This document shows, one piece after another, positions 7,781 through 17,072 of a DNA stretch of 64,000 nucleotides. The notes beneath the pieces are model-generated. The model worked only from the letters and a program-made list of their open reading frames with translations, made no database searches and had not been told where the DNA came from. Origin of the DNA: Mesorhizobium temperatum (GTDB lineage Bacteria; Pseudomonadota; Alphaproteobacteria; Rhizobiales; Rhizobiaceae); assembly GCF_002284575.1 (NCBI RefSeq), contig NZ_NPKJ01000048.1, forward strand, positions 186,001 through 250,000. Reading direction: 5' to 3'. The first letter of the stretch is position 1, and every line of letters starts with the position of its first letter. The position numbers and the translations under genes are program-made.

Positions 7781-9424
7781 TCATTCCTTGGAGATCTGGC
7801 CGACGAAGTTGGTGTCGAAGCTCGGGCCGAGCGCAAAGCCCTTGAGGTTCTTGCGCAGGCCGGCCACTTCCAGCTGCTGGTGAATGACGATGAAAGGACT
7901 GGTTTCGAGGATCTTCTTCTGCAGGTCCTGGTACATTGCAGCGCGCTTGGCCGAATCCTTCTCGAGCAGGGCCGCTTCCGTTTCCTTGGTCAGGTCCGGA
8001 ATGTCCCAGGCGTTGCGCCAGGCCAAGGTCTTGGTCTTGCCTTCATCCGAATTGTCGGGGTTGCTGGCGAAGGTCTGGGCGTTGGAGTTCGGATCGAAAT
8101 AATCCTGGCCCCACACGCCGATATAGATGTCGTGATTGCGGGCGCGGTATTTGGTCAGCGTCTGCTTGCCGTCGCCGGGAATGATCTCCAGCTTGATGCC
8201 GGCCTGTCCCAGCGTCTGCTGGATCGATTCGGCCATGCCTGTCTCCGGCTGTCTGCTGCGCACGTCCATGGTGACGCTGAAGCCGTCGGCGAGGCCGGCC
8301 TTGGCAAGCAGTTCCTTGGCTTTGGCGACGTCGAACGTGAAAGGATTCTCGTCCAGCTCGCCGAGCACGCCTTTCGGCAGGAAGGTCTGGTGGATCTCGC
8401 CGATGCCTTTGAGGATGGTCGAGCTCAAGGCATCATAGTCGACGAGATATTTGAAGGCCTGGCGAACCTCGGGCTTGGCGAGGTTCGGATTCTTCTGATT
8501 GAGGCTGATGTAAAAGACCGTGCCCTTTGGCGCGCTGGTGGTGGTGAGATCGGCGTTCCTGGCGATGGCGTCGAGGTCGTTTGGCTCGAGATTGCGGGCA
8601 ACGTCGATGTCGCCGGCCTCGAGCGCCAGACGCTGACCCGAGCTTTCCTTCATGTTGCGATAGATGACGCGGGCAAGCTTGGCCTTTTCGCCGTGATAAT
8701 TGTCGTTGCGCTCCATGACGACGACCTCGTTGGCCCGCCATTCGCGCAGCTTGAAGGCGCCGGAGCCGGCATAGCCGGTCTTCAGCCAGGCATTGCCGAA
8801 ATCATTGTCGTATTTGTAGTCGGCGCTGGGTGTCACCGCGGCGACATGCTCCTTGACCAGCTTGGCGTCGACGACCGAGGCGACGGTTGCCGACAGACAG
8901 TTCAGGACGAAGCTCGGCGCATACGCCTTGTCGACGGTGAACTGGAACGTCGTATCATCGATGGCCTTGGCCTTCTCAGTGACGTTGTCGCCATTGATGC
9001 CGAACTGCCCGATGATAAAGGCCGGGCTCTTGTCGAGCTTGATGGCGCGCTCGAACGAGTAGGCGACGTCCGCCGCCGTGATCGGGTTGCCCGAGGCAAA
9101 TTTCAGGCCGGGCTTGAGCTTGAACGTGTAGGTCAGGCCGTCGTCGGAGACAGTCCAGCTTTCGGCGAGATCGCCCTTGACCTTGGCGGTATCGCTGAGA
9201 TCGAGGCGGACAAGAAGATCGTAGGTGTTGCCGGTGACCTCGGCGGTCGACAGCTCGAACGCCTCGCCCGGATCCATGGAGATGATGTCGTCGATCGCGA
9301 AACCCTCGACCAGCGTGTCGGCGGGCGTGACCGCAAGGGCAGGTGAACCGGCCAAAAGCAGCACGGACATGGCCGCGCCCGCGAGCAAGAAGCGGGAGCG
9401 TAGAGCAAACTTTTCCATTATCAT
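7781..9424 (-). CDS. Extracellular solute-binding protein, family 5 (peptide/nickel class)
   Basis: The 547-residue protein has a Sec signal peptide (hydrophobic core about residues 11-30, cleaved after PALA) and the SBP_bac_5 fold, with LAESWTVSDDGLTYTFKL near residue 85 and ITAADVAYSFERA near 117. It delivers substrate to the permeases encoded just downstream. GGGAA lies about 9 bases before the ATG at 9424; a second ATG at 9418 is also possible. The substrate (di/oligopeptide, opine or glutathione are common for this class) is not decided by sequence. High expression relative to the permeases is usual for such first genes. Confidence 0.9.
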   Translation of the reverse strand: MIMEKFALRSRFLLAGAAMSVLLLAGSPALAVTPADTLVEGFAIDDIISMDPGEAFELSTAEVTGNTYDLLVRLDLSDTAKVKGDLAESWTVSDDGLTYTFKLKPGLKFASGNPITAADVAYSFERAIKLDKSPAFIIGQFGINGDNVTEKAKAIDDTTFQFTVDKAYAPSFVLNCLSATVASVVDAKLVKEHVAAVTPSADYKYDNDFGNAWLKTGYAGSGAFKLREWRANEVVVMERNDNYHGEKAKLARVIYRNMKESSGQRLALEAGDIDVARNLEPNDLDAIARNADLTTTSAPKGTVFYISLNQKNPNLAKPEVRQAFKYLVDYDALSSTILKGIGEIHQTFLPKGVLGELDENPFTFDVAKAKELLAKAGLADGFSVTMDVRSRQPETGMAESIQQTLGQAGIKLEIIPGDGKQTLTKYRARNHDIYIGVWGQDYFDPNSNAQTFASNPDNSDEGKTKTLAWRNAWDIPDLTKETEAALLEKDSAKRAAMYQDLQKKILETSPFIVIHQQLEVAGLRKNLKGFALGPSFDTNFVGQISKE

Positions 9425-9645
9425 TTCAAACTGTTCCCTTTTTTGTTGACCTGAGTTCCCGGCTCAGGGTTGCAGCGTTCTTTGCCGGGCTGAACGATGG
9501 CCCTGGACCGGTTGTCGCGGCAATTTTTGCCCAGTTCCGCCTCACCATATCCGGCGCTTTCAAGCGCGGCAACGAGCATTTGCAAAGCTGTTTGTTGGAC
9601 CAGATCAGGCAGCCACAACCGCCGGAAGCGACACCCGGAGTGCAG

Positions 9646-10923
9646 CTATTTCAACGCAGTGACCAGGTCGGAGTCGGGAAAACAGGTGGCGGCGCGACCG
9701 CTCTTCGCCTGCCATTTGCCGATCGAGCGGCGGGTCTTGAAACCGGGCAAACCGTCGGCGCTGCCGACATCGTAGCCGTTCGCCTCCAGCGTCCGCTGCA
9801 ATGTGGCGATGTCCGACCTGTGGAGCCCGCCGACCGCGCCCCAGCGCCCTGAAAAATTGCTGTCGCCGTGGGCGATGCGGTCAGCGCCATGGCCAACGAA
9901 CAGGGCGTAGAGATCACTGGTGTTGTATTGCTTCAGCACGTAGAAATTGGGCGTGACGATGAAGGCCGGACCGTTGCGCCCGGCCGGCATCAAAAGAAAG
10001 CCTTCGGCCTTCAACTCGCGCGCCGGAAACGGTCTTGCCGCGACGCGCTTGATGCCCATATCAGCCCATTCGGAAATCCGCTTGCCCTGGTCCGGACCTT
10101 CGAGCGAGCAGGAGACCGCTTCCGGCACCGTCACCTCGAAGCCCCAGCCGCGGCCCTTCACCCAGCCATAGTGGACGAGATAGTTGGCGATCGAGGCCAG
10201 CGTGTCCGGCACCGAGTTCCAGATGTCGGCCCGACCGTCGCCATCGAAATCGACGGCATGTCTGAGGAACGAACTCGGCATGAACTGCGGCTGGCCGAGT
10301 GCGCCGGCCCAGGACGATTTCATCGCGCCGACCGGGGCCAGCCCACGCTCGACGATTTCGAGCGCCGCCATAAGCTCGGTGCGGAAGAAATCCTTCCTGG
10401 TCGCCATGAACGCCTTGGTGCCCAGCACTTCGAAAGCGTCGTAAGGCATCTTCGCCGCGCCAAAACCGCTCTCGCGGCCCCAGATCGCCAGCAGCACCTC
10501 GCCCGGCACGCCGTAGCGCTTCTCGATCGCGGCGATCGTCCTGGCATTGGCCGCCTTGCGCGTGCGGCCACCGGCGGTCACGGCGCGAACCGTCTTTTCG
10601 GCGAAATAGGCGCCGGGCGAACCGAACTCCGCCTGATGCTGCTTTTGCGGCGTCTTCGCCTTTTTGCCCGGCATCACCAGGTCGGGCAATTTGAGGTTCG
10701 GTTTGACGCCGTCGAAAGCGGCGTCGAAGGTTTTTCTGGAGATGCCTTTGGCGCTGGCTTCAGGCCAGAGATCGCTGCTGAGCCAGGTGCGGAACTGGTC
10801 ATCGATTTTTGCTGCGAAAGCTGGGGCTGCGAGGAGGAAGGCAGTCAGTGCGACGAGGAGAAACGCGACGGCTATTTTGTGAAAGCAGCGATCCTTCCCA
10901 CCCCCCTCTGTCCTGCCGGACAT
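9646..10923 (-). CDS. Lytic murein transglycosylase, MltB type
   Basis: The protein has a signal segment (VAFLLVALTAFLLAAPAFA), an SLT_2/MltB catalytic domain and a C-terminal PG_binding_1 domain (IATLQRTLEANGYDVG...). The glutamate in WGRESGFGAAK is the expected catalytic acid; QPQFMPSSF and DFDGDGRADIW are family motifs. It cleaves peptidoglycan to 1,6-anhydromuropeptides in the periplasm. The only ATG close to the signal peptide (10923, MSGRTEG) lies inside a mosaic repeat, giving 425 residues; the frame is open to 11073 through the repeat. A non-standard start nearer the signal peptide is also possible. Gene symbol left open because several MltB-like paralogs exist in rhizobia. Confidence 0.88.
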   Translation of the reverse strand: MSGRTEGGGKDRCFHKIAVAFLLVALTAFLLAAPAFAAKIDDQFRTWLSSDLWPEASAKGISRKTFDAAFDGVKPNLKLPDLVMPGKKAKTPQKQHQAEFGSPGAYFAEKTVRAVTAGGRTRKAANARTIAAIEKRYGVPGEVLLAIWGRESGFGAAKMPYDAFEVLGTKAFMATRKDFFRTELMAALEIVERGLAPVGAMKSSWAGALGQPQFMPSSFLRHAVDFDGDGRADIWNSVPDTLASIANYLVHYGWVKGRGWGFEVTVPEAVSCSLEGPDQGKRISEWADMGIKRVAARPFPARELKAEGFLLMPAGRNGPAFIVTPNFYVLKQYNTSDLYALFVGHGADRIAHGDSNFSGRWGAVGGLHRSDIATLQRTLEANGYDVGSADGLPGFKTRRSIGKWQAKSGRAATCFPDSDLVTALK

Positions 10924-11054
10924 CTCCCCCGCAAGGGGGGAGATCGGCAGCTCTGACGCCGGCGCCTTTTCTCCAACGCTGGAGGTTGGCGAAAGCCGGC
11001 GTGACATCCAATCTCCCCCCAAGTGGGGGAGATGTCCGGCAGGACAGAGGGGGG
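10901..11054. repeat. Mosaic palindromic element overlapping the 5' end of the transglycosylase gene
   Basis: The ends CCCCCCTCTGTCCTGCCGG and its complement at 11037-11054 form an inverted repeat with internal CATCTCCCCC stems, the same family as the copies at 4009 and 32437. It separates recR from the transglycosylase and supplies the nearest in-frame ATG of the latter. Confidence 0.85.
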
Positions 11055-11100
11055 CGCGACGGAACGCAGTCATTTCAGAAGCACCTTCCCCCCAACTTCC

Positions 11101-11706
11101 TCAAAACGCCGTCCGCGAGCGCAGCGCGGCGGCCAGCGTGCCTTCGTCGAGATAGTCGAGTTCGCCGCCGACCGGCACGCCATGCGCCAGCCGCGTTACC
11201 TTGATGTCGAAGCCGGACAATTGGTCGGTGAGATAATGCGCGGTGGTCTGGCCCTCGACCGTGGCGTTGACGGCAAGGATCACCTCCTTGACCTCGCCGC
11301 CGGCGACACGGTCGACCAGCGAGCGGATGTTGAGCTGCTCGGGGCCGATGCCGTCGAGCGGCGACAACGAGCCGCCGAGCACGTGGTAGCGGACATTCAT
11401 GGCAGCCGCCCGCTCCAGCGCCCACAGGTCGGCCACGTCCTCGACGACGATCAGCGTGCCGGCGTCGCGGCGCGGATCGGTGCAGATCATGCAAGGGTCG
11501 GACGTATCGACATTGCCGCAGGTCGAGCAGATGCGCACCTTGTCGACCGCCTCGCTCATGGCGGCGGCCAGCGGCGACAGCAACTGCTCCTTCTTCTTGA
11601 TGAGGTGAAGTGCTGCTCGCCTGGCCGAGCGGGGACCGAGCCCCGGCACCTTGGCCAGGAGCTGGATCAGGCGTTCGATCTCGGGACCGGCGATTCGCTT
11701 CGACAT
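11101..11706 (-). CDS. recR: Recombination mediator protein RecR
   Basis: The 201-residue length is standard. The protein shows the N-terminal helix-hairpin-helix region ([19 protein letters not shown]), a C4 zinc finger ([16 protein letters not shown], about residues 57-72) and a TOPRIM domain ([14 protein letters not shown]). RecR works with RecF and RecO to load RecA on gapped DNA. In many bacteria it directly follows dnaX-ybaB; here a SleB-type hydrolase gene and a duplicated non-coding stretch lie between them. Confidence 0.96.
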   Translation of the reverse strand: MSKRIAGPEIERLIQLLAKVPGLGPRSARRAALHLIKKKEQLLSPLAAAMSEAVDKVRICSTCGNVDTSDPCMICTDPRRDAGTLIVVEDVADLWALERAAAMNVRYHVLGGSLSPLDGIGPEQLNIRSLVDRVAGGEVKEVILAVNATVEGQTTAHYLTDQLSGFDIKVTRLAHGVPVGGELDYLDEGTLAAALRSRTAF

Positions 11707-11775
11707 CGCGTCGGTTTAGGATTTTTCCGCGCGCTTTGGAACAGTGTCATCTTGGACGCGCAACAACTGCGAGCC

Positions 11776-12687
11776 TCAGTATGCTTCCAGCGGCCGGCTC
11801 TGGCCGGCGATCATCGCGCCAATGGCGTCGGTGTTCTCGGGTGTCGATTCAAACGACATGGTCGGCTCGGCCGGCGCCGCCGGGAATGACGTGACCGGTC
11901 GCGCACCGGCGGTGCCGCCGAAACGGGCGGCGTCCGGCTCTTGCATCGGCTGTTGCATCGCCACAAGGGTCGCCTTCTCCGGCGTCGCCTTCTTGGGGAT
12001 CGCCGGTTGCGATGCGACCGCGGTTACATAGGTTGCGTTGGTGGATGTTGCCTTGGCGAATTCTGCCTTGGTGGCCGGCGCCGCGGAGGCCACGAGCGTC
12101 ACTGGTGCGGCGCGCGCCGACCCCCGCGGCGTGTCCTGCGCCACGGCGACCGTGGGCTCGTCCGGCAACGGTTTCCAGTTCCGGCCGCGCTTTTCATAGA
12201 AGGCGTTGCCGCCGGCGACCATGGTGTAGTGCATGTTCTTGTAGGGAAAGCGCAGGCCGGCGGTGTGAAAGAACATCGAGTTCTTCAGCTTGGCCTTGCG
12301 CTCGCCCTTGAGCACCGCCTCGGCGGCTTCCTCGACATCGGGCATCGCCTTCGAATTCATTCGCCGTGTCATCACGCCCGGCGCGAACTGGCCGCGCTCG
12401 CCGACCACCTGGCAGATGGTGTTGCCGTGCTTGCCGGAGCGCAGCCGGTTCATGACCACCGTGCCGACGGCAATCATGCCGTCACGGCTCGACCGGTTGG
12501 ATTCGAAGAACATCGCGCGCTGGAGGCACTCCTTATCCTTCGGTGTGTGGCTGTAGGGCCGGGACCTGACGGCATCGGTCAGGCTGGCCACGGACAGGCC
12601 GTGCGTGGTCTGACTGCAGGCGGCCAAAAACAGCGGAGAGGTGATGACGCCGAGCAGCAACGGCGTCTTCCATCGGGTCGCGATCAA
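11776..12687 (-). CDS. SleB-type cell wall hydrolase, lipoprotein
   Basis: The protein has a lipoprotein signal (LLGVITSPLFLAAC, Cys about residue 23) and a Hydrolase_2 domain (CLQRAMFFESNRSSRDGMIAVG region with the likely catalytic Glu in FFES). The C-terminal 130 residues are Ala/Thr/Pro-rich and probably disordered. This fold cleaves peptidoglycan. The frame is open to 12840, but a TTG at 12687 preceded by GAGGGG gives a normal lipoprotein signal directly at the N-terminus, so that start is preferred (303 residues). It sits between ybaB and recR. Confidence 0.8.
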   Translation of the reverse strand: MIATRWKTPLLLGVITSPLFLAACSQTTHGLSVASLTDAVRSRPYSHTPKDKECLQRAMFFESNRSSRDGMIAVGTVVMNRLRSGKHGNTICQVVGERGQFAPGVMTRRMNSKAMPDVEEAAEAVLKGERKAKLKNSMFFHTAGLRFPYKNMHYTMVAGGNAFYEKRGRNWKPLPDEPTVAVAQDTPRGSARAAPVTLVASAAPATKAEFAKATSTNATYVTAVASQPAIPKKATPEKATLVAMQQPMQEPDAARFGGTAGARPVTSFPAAPAEPTMSFESTPENTDAIGAMIAGQSRPLEAY

Positions 12688-12911
12688 AGATATCCCCTCA
12701 TTCTGTCGCCAGCCCGCCCCTGGTTGCGGCAAGAATGAGACACTTTCAGGCAAAAAGATGGCTAAAGCGTTATTAAGTGTGCGGAGTTGCCTAATGGACA
12801 CACCGGTGGAGCAAGCGACCGCCGGATCGCGGCATGGCACTCCATGGCCACTGTATCGGCATGGATCCTAAAATTTAAGGGTCTCCGCAGGAGGGGCTTC
12901 CCCAAGGCTGG

Positions 12912-13011
12912 AGCCATGGGCTCAGTCGACCGGCATGCCGTTACCTTCGAGCGTCGCAGCCTTCGCAGAGTGGGCTTGCCGGGCCAAGCCATGGGCTCGC
13001 TCGACCGGCAT
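12912..13011. repeat. Degenerate direct duplication downstream of ybaB
   Basis: A 25-base sequence beginning AGCCATGGGCTC and ending TCGACCGGCAT occurs at 12912-12936 and again at 12987-13011, with 23 of 25 bases the same and a 75-base period. It lies in the non-coding gap between the SleB-type gene and ybaB. No function is suggested. Confidence 0.6.
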
Positions 13012-13026
13012 AACTATCAACACACC

Positions 13027-13350
13027 TTAGAACGGCAGCTTCATTCCCGGCGGTATCGGCAGTCCTGCGGTCAATGCTTGGGTCTTTTCCTGCATCATCT
13101 GCTCGACCTTGGCCCTGGCGTCATTGTGGGCGGCGAGAAGCAGATCCTCCAGAATCTCGACCTCGTCCTCCTTGAACAGCGACGGGTCGATTTTCAGGGA
13201 CTTCATCTCGAATTTGCCGGTCAGCGTCACGCTGACCAGGCCGCCGCCAGCCTGTCCGGTGGCTTCCAACGTGGCGATCTCGTCCTGCATGGCCTGGAAC
13301 TTGGCCTGCATTTCTTTCGCCTTGCCCATCAGGCCGAGAAGATCTTTCAT
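13027..13350 (-). CDS. ybaB: YbaB/EbfC nucleoid-associated protein
   Basis: This 107-residue protein matches the small DNA-binding YbaB family: an N-terminal helix ([20 protein letters not shown]), a central beta-hairpin ([18 protein letters not shown]) and the C-terminal [15 protein letters not shown] helix. It forms dimers that bind DNA and is usually encoded right after dnaX, as here (24-base gap). Confidence 0.95.
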   Translation of the reverse strand: MKDLLGLMGKAKEMQAKFQAMQDEIATLEATGQAGGGLVSVTLTGKFEMKSLKIDPSLFKEDEVEILEDLLLAAHNDARAKVEQMMQEKTQALTAGLPIPPGMKLPF

Positions 13351-13373
13351 CGCGTGGTCCTCTACGATTGATA

Positions 13374-15224
13374 TCAGGTTTCGTCTTCGTCTGTGGCCGG
13401 CTCGATCGGAACCTCGGCCTCCACCGCATCGGCTTCCGGTGCGTCGGGAATGCGCACGTCGATGATCTTGGCGCCGGGAAAACGCGCCAGGATGGCGGCG
13501 ACGGTCGGATCGCTCTTGGCATCGAGGAGCGCGTTTTCGCGTTTGGTCGATTCCATCTCGGCCAGCGTCTGGCCGCCCTCTTCCTTCGACAGCGACACCA
13601 GCCAGCTGCGGCCGGTCCAGGCGCGCAATTTGGCGGTCAGATCGTTGAGCAGCATCTTCGGCGCGTCATCGGTCAGGCTGACGTCGATACGGCCCGGCTC
13701 GATGCGCACCAGGCGCACGCAGCGCTTCACCAGCACCTTGAAGGCCATGTCGCGCTGGGCGTCGGCAAGGGCGACGATGTCAGCCAGCGACTTCACCGGC
13801 ACCGGCACCGGCGCATCCGCGACCGGCTCCGGCGCCGGAACGAAAGCCGCAGGCATCGGCTCGGGTTCGACCAGCCGCATCGTCTGCGCGCCGCCATTGG
13901 CCGTTTGCATCCGCGTCTGCGCCACGGCGCTGGCGCCGCCGTTGCTGGGACTTGCTGGGCCGGGACTTGCCGGTCCAGAGCTTGCCGGCGCACCATTCAA
14001 GCGTGGCGCTTCACCCGGCACCGACGCTCCGCCCTCCAGCGATTTCAGCGCCTCGTCCAGTGTCGGCAGGTCGGCGGCATGCGCCAGCCGGATCAGCACC
14101 ATTTCGGCGGCACTGACCGGCCGGTTGGAGGACTGCACCTCGGGAATGCCTTTCAACAGCATCTGCCAGGTCCGCGACAGCACTCTGACCGACAGCGCCT
14201 TGGCGAAATCCGCGCCGCGCCGGCGCTCGTCCTCGGACAGCGAGGCATCCTCGAGGGCCGTCGGTACGAAGCGCAGCCGGGTGACGAGGTGGTTGAACTC
14301 GGCAAGGTCGGTCAGCACCGCGGCCGGATCGGCGCCGGTGTCGTATTGGTTGCGGAATTCGGCCAGTGCGGCCGCCACGTCGCCCTTCATCACATATTCG
14401 AACAGGTCGACGATGCGGGCGCGGTCGGCCAGCCCGAGCATGGCGCGCACCGCTTCGGCGCTGACCGCGCCGCTGCCATGGGCGATCGCCTGGTCGAGGA
14501 TGGACAGCGAATCGCGCGCCGAGCCTTCGGCCGCGCGGGCGATCATCGCCAGCGCGTCGTCGTCGACGGCAATGCCTTCCTTGTCGGCGATCGAGGAGAG
14601 ATGCGCGACCAGCGTGCCGGCATCGATACGCCTGAGGTCGAAGCGCTGGCAGCGCGACAAAACGGTGATCGGAACTTTGCGGATTTCGGTGGTGGCGAAG
14701 ATGAATTTGACGTGCGGCGGCGGCTCCTCCAGCGTCTTCAGCAGGCCGTTGAAGGCCTGGGTCGAGAGCATGTGCACTTCATCGATGATGTAGACCTTGT
14801 AGCGCGCCGATACCGGTGCGTAGCGCACGCGCTCGATGATATCCCTGATATCGTCGATGCCAGTATGCGAGGCGGCGTCCATCTCGATGACGTCGACATG
14901 GCGGCCTTCCATGATCGCCTGGCAGTGCTCGCCCAGCACGGCAAGATCGACCGAAGGCTGGTCGACGGTGGCGGTCTTGTAGTTGAGCGCCCGCGCCAGG
15001 ATGCGCGCCGTCGTCGTCTTGCCGACACCACGCACGCCGGTCAGCATCCAGGCCTGGGCGATGCGGCCGGTGGCGAAGGCGTTGGTGAGCGTGCGGACCA
15101 TCGGCTCCTGGCCGATCAGTTCGGAGAAATTCGCAGGTCGGTATTTGCGCGCCAGAACGCGATAGGCGGCGGCCTTTTCCGTTCCCGAATTTCCGGCTTC
15201 GCTCATTCGCCCGTAAAGCTCCAA
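13374..15224 (-). CDS. dnaX: DNA polymerase III subunit gamma/tau
   Basis: The 616-residue clamp-loader ATPase has Walker [13 protein letters not shown] (about residues 44-55), the sensor/Walker B region IIDEVHML and the SRC motif (VLSRCQRF). AAA+ domains I-III span about residues 20-380, then an Ala/Pro-rich linker (about 390-480) and a C-terminal tau-like domain. The zinc module usually placed between Walker A and B is reduced to one cysteine (LGEHCQAI). No obvious internal frameshift signal for a short gamma product was spotted. The gene lies upstream of ybaB and downstream of the SRP RNA gene. Confidence 0.96.
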   Translation of the reverse strand: MELYGRMSEAGNSGTEKAAAYRVLARKYRPANFSELIGQEPMVRTLTNAFATGRIAQAWMLTGVRGVGKTTTARILARALNYKTATVDQPSVDLAVLGEHCQAIMEGRHVDVIEMDAASHTGIDDIRDIIERVRYAPVSARYKVYIIDEVHMLSTQAFNGLLKTLEEPPPHVKFIFATTEIRKVPITVLSRCQRFDLRRIDAGTLVAHLSSIADKEGIAVDDDALAMIARAAEGSARDSLSILDQAIAHGSGAVSAEAVRAMLGLADRARIVDLFEYVMKGDVAAALAEFRNQYDTGADPAAVLTDLAEFNHLVTRLRFVPTALEDASLSEDERRRGADFAKALSVRVLSRTWQMLLKGIPEVQSSNRPVSAAEMVLIRLAHAADLPTLDEALKSLEGGASVPGEAPRLNGAPASSGPASPGPASPSNGGASAVAQTRMQTANGGAQTMRLVEPEPMPAAFVPAPEPVADAPVPVPVKSLADIVALADAQRDMAFKVLVKRCVRLVRIEPGRIDVSLTDDAPKMLLNDLTAKLRAWTGRSWLVSLSKEEGGQTLAEMESTKRENALLDAKSDPTVAAILARFPGAKIIDVRIPDAPEADAVEAEVPIEPATDEDET

Positions 15225-15312
15225 GGGCCGCGCCTGCAGGCGGCCGATTCCTGCGCATAGTTTCGCCCGCAGGGCTTGGCGCCGTCAATGTCGCGGGAGA
15301 AAGGCGAAGAGG

Positions 15313-15409
15313 TGGGAGGCTGGAACAATGACCCGTTCCGGGCTCGTTAGGGCTGCTTCCTTCCGGACCTGACCCGGTTGGCGAGTGGACCGTCCACCAC
15401 CAACCTCCC
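15313..15409 (-). ncRNA. ffs: Signal recognition particle RNA, small bacterial type
   Basis: The minus strand contains the nearly invariant SRP core GGTCAGGTCCGGAAGGAAGC. The ends GGGAGGTTGG and CCAGCCTCCC pair to close the hairpin, giving about 97 nt. It binds Ffh for co-translational targeting. A promoter fits the predicted 5' end exactly, and the position upstream of dnaX is common in alphaproteobacteria. The ends are from pairing, not mapped. Confidence 0.93.
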
Positions 15410-15415
15410 GCTTTC

Positions 15416-15444
15416 CATATCGGCAATTCGGCGATGAAATGCAA
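15416..15444 (-). promoter_or_regulatory. Promoter of the SRP RNA gene
   Basis: TTGCAT (15439-15444) and GATATG (15416-15421) on the minus strand are 17 bases apart. The G that opens the SRP terminal helix lies 7 bases after the -10, as expected for a start site. Confidence 0.65.
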
Positions 15445-15488
15445 GGGCGCAGGATCAATCAGCCGGGAGTGGCGTCGAAAGCTGAAAC

Positions 15489-15535
15489 AAAAAACCCGCC
15501 TCGGGGGCGGGTCATTGGCGCAAATCAGCACCATG
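15489..15535 (-). ncRNA. Candidate small RNA with its own promoter and terminator
   Basis: A promoter (15542-15570) predicts a start near 15535. About 25 bases later comes a strong terminator: CCCGCC (15506-15511), a five-base loop, GGCGGG (15495-15500), then six T (15489-15494). The predicted RNA is only about 45-50 nt. It lies on the strand opposite the HIT gene and upstream of ffs. It could instead be a leader terminator protecting ffs from read-through. The transcript starts include ATG GTG CTG, so a short leader peptide cannot be excluded. Confidence 0.45.
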
Positions 15536-15541
15536 CCGAAA

Positions 15542-15570
15542 CTATTAGCATAACTGCCGTCACAAAGCAA
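15542..15570 (-). promoter_or_regulatory. Strong promoter with extended -10 on the minus strand
   Basis: TTGCTT (15565-15570) is 17 bases from TAATAG (15542-15547), and TGC directly precedes the -10 box. It drives transcription toward the terminator at 15489-15511. Confidence 0.55.
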
Positions 15571-15658
15571 CGATTCGCTTGCCGCCTCTTGCGGGCCACC
15601 GGCAGCCGCTCTAGCGTTCAAAAGTCTAAAAAACACGACAAAAGTGAAGGAAACGCCG

Positions 15659-16078
15659 ATGTCGCCGGGCCTCGAGGCCGGATTCACGCTGGATGCTCGT
15701 CTGGAGGCGGACAGCGAGCAGTTGATGTGGCTCGGCCTGTGCGAATTGCGGGTGATGAACGACCGCCGCTGGCCGTGGCTGCTTCTGGTGCCGCAGCGGC
15801 CGGGCGCGGAGGAAATCCACGATTTGACGCCGCTCGACCAGGCGATGCTGACCTTCGAGACAAACATGGTGGCGCAGGCGCTGAAGACGGTGACCGGCTG
15901 CACCAAGATCAACAGCGGCGCACTTGGCAACATCGTCCGCCAGTTGCATGTCCATGTCGTCGCGCGCTCGGAAGGCGATCCCGGCTGGCCGGGCCCGGTG
16001 TGGGGGCACGGCATGCGCGAACCCTACCAGCGCTCGGACCTTCGCCGGTTTGCGCAACAGATAAAGGCGGCGCTATAA
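15659..16078 (+). CDS. HIT-family protein
   Basis: The 139-residue protein carries the histidine triad nucleotide-hydrolase motif as HVHVVAR near residue 100, with upstream INSGALGNIV and a C-terminal WPGPVWG. HIT enzymes hydrolyse or transfer nucleotide-linked groups. The ATG at 15659 is preceded by AAGGAA and is preferred to an in-frame GTG at 15644. nudC follows 34 bases later, so the two nucleotide-acting genes may share a transcript. The substrate is unknown. Confidence 0.85.
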   Translation: MSPGLEAGFTLDARLEADSEQLMWLGLCELRVMNDRRWPWLLLVPQRPGAEEIHDLTPLDQAMLTFETNMVAQALKTVTGCTKINSGALGNIVRQLHVHVVARSEGDPGWPGPVWGHGMREPYQRSDLRRFAQQIKAAL

Positions 16079-16112
16079 GCCTGTCCCGTGTCCATCCTGA
16101 AGTTGAGTCTCC

Positions 16113-17054
16113 ATGAGCTTCCGCCTGTTTGACGCGCCCTTGCGCGAGCCGAGCCAATTCGTCGGCTTCGCCGGCAATGTGATCGACCGGCAATCGGAAA
16201 ACCGCGCCGACGATTCCGTCGAAAAGGCGCTCGCCGATCCCTCGGTCAGGCTTTTGCTGATGCATGGCGGGCGGCTCTACCTCAAGCTCAGGGATGGCGG
16301 CTTCGACCCCTGGTTCGGCGCCGAAGAAAGCCAGCCACTGCGGGCGTCGCTCGACGATGGCGTCCTGCTCGGTTTTTCCGACAGCGTTCCGGTGCTCGCG
16401 GTGCCGGCCGGGCTCGATCCCGAACAACTGCCCGAAACGGTCAAGGCCATCGACTATCGCTCGGTCTATATGCAGGGGCTGATCGACGAGGCGGCGGCCG
16501 GCGCGATGGCGCAAGGCGCTGCATTGCTCGCCTGGCATGCCAGCCACCGCTTCTGCAGCAAATGCGGCGCTGAAGCCGAGATGCGGGCCGGCGGCTATAA
16601 GCGGCTTTGCCCGGCTTGCGCCACCGAGCATTTTCCGCGCACCGACCCGGTGGCGATCATGCTGACCGCAACGCGTGAAAAATGCCTGCTTGGCCGCGGC
16701 CGGCATTTCGCGCCGGGCATGTATTCGGCACTTGCCGGCTTCATCGAACCCGGCGAGACGATCGAGGCGGCGGTGCGCCGTGAAACGCTGGAGGAAGCCG
16801 GCATCAGGCTTGGCCGCGTCGTCTATCACGCCAGCCAGCCCTGGCCGTTTCCCTATTCACTGATGATCGGCTGCTTCGGCGAGCCGCTCAACGACGACAT
16901 CCAGGCCGACCTCAACGAGTTGGAAGACTGCCGCTGGTTCGTTCGCGACGAGGTGATGTCGATGCTGGCCCGCGAGCATCCGGACGGCCTGGTAACGCCG
17001 CCGAAGGGGGCGATCGCCTACAACCTCATCCGCGCCTGGGCCGACAGCGCATAA
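16113..17054 (+). CDS. nudC: NADH pyrophosphatase (NAD-cap decapping hydrolase)
   Basis: The 313-residue protein has an N-terminal NUDIX-like domain, a C4 zinc ribbon (CSKCGAEA ... CPAC, about residues 149-169) and a full Nudix box (GFIEPGETIEAAVRRETLEE, about 209-228), followed by the NudC SQPWPFPYSLM motif, which distinguishes it from other Nudix enzymes. It hydrolyses NADH to NMNH and AMP and removes NAD caps from RNA. A HIT gene precedes it and a Dabb gene follows after 18 bases. Confidence 0.94.
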   Translation: MSFRLFDAPLREPSQFVGFAGNVIDRQSENRADDSVEKALADPSVRLLLMHGGRLYLKLRDGGFDPWFGAEESQPLRASLDDGVLLGFSDSVPVLAVPAGLDPEQLPETVKAIDYRSVYMQGLIDEAAAGAMAQGAALLAWHASHRFCSKCGAEAEMRAGGYKRLCPACATEHFPRTDPVAIMLTATREKCLLGRGRHFAPGMYSALAGFIEPGETIEAAVRRETLEEAGIRLGRVVYHASQPWPFPYSLMIGCFGEPLNDDIQADLNELEDCRWFVRDEVMSMLAREHPDGLVTPPKGAIAYNLIRAWADSA

Positions 17055-17072
17055 GCCTCACAAGGGGAAAAA

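Noticed and set aside
6950..9346. 798-codon open frame antisense to the first binding protein and permease genes
   Set aside because: It is a mirror of two well-supported genes in high-GC DNA; composition (many Gly, Arg, Asp, Gln) matches a shadow frame and there is no RBS.
13368..15260. 630- and 466-codon frames antisense to dnaX
   Set aside because: dnaX has full motif support on the other strand; long antisense frames are expected at this GC content.
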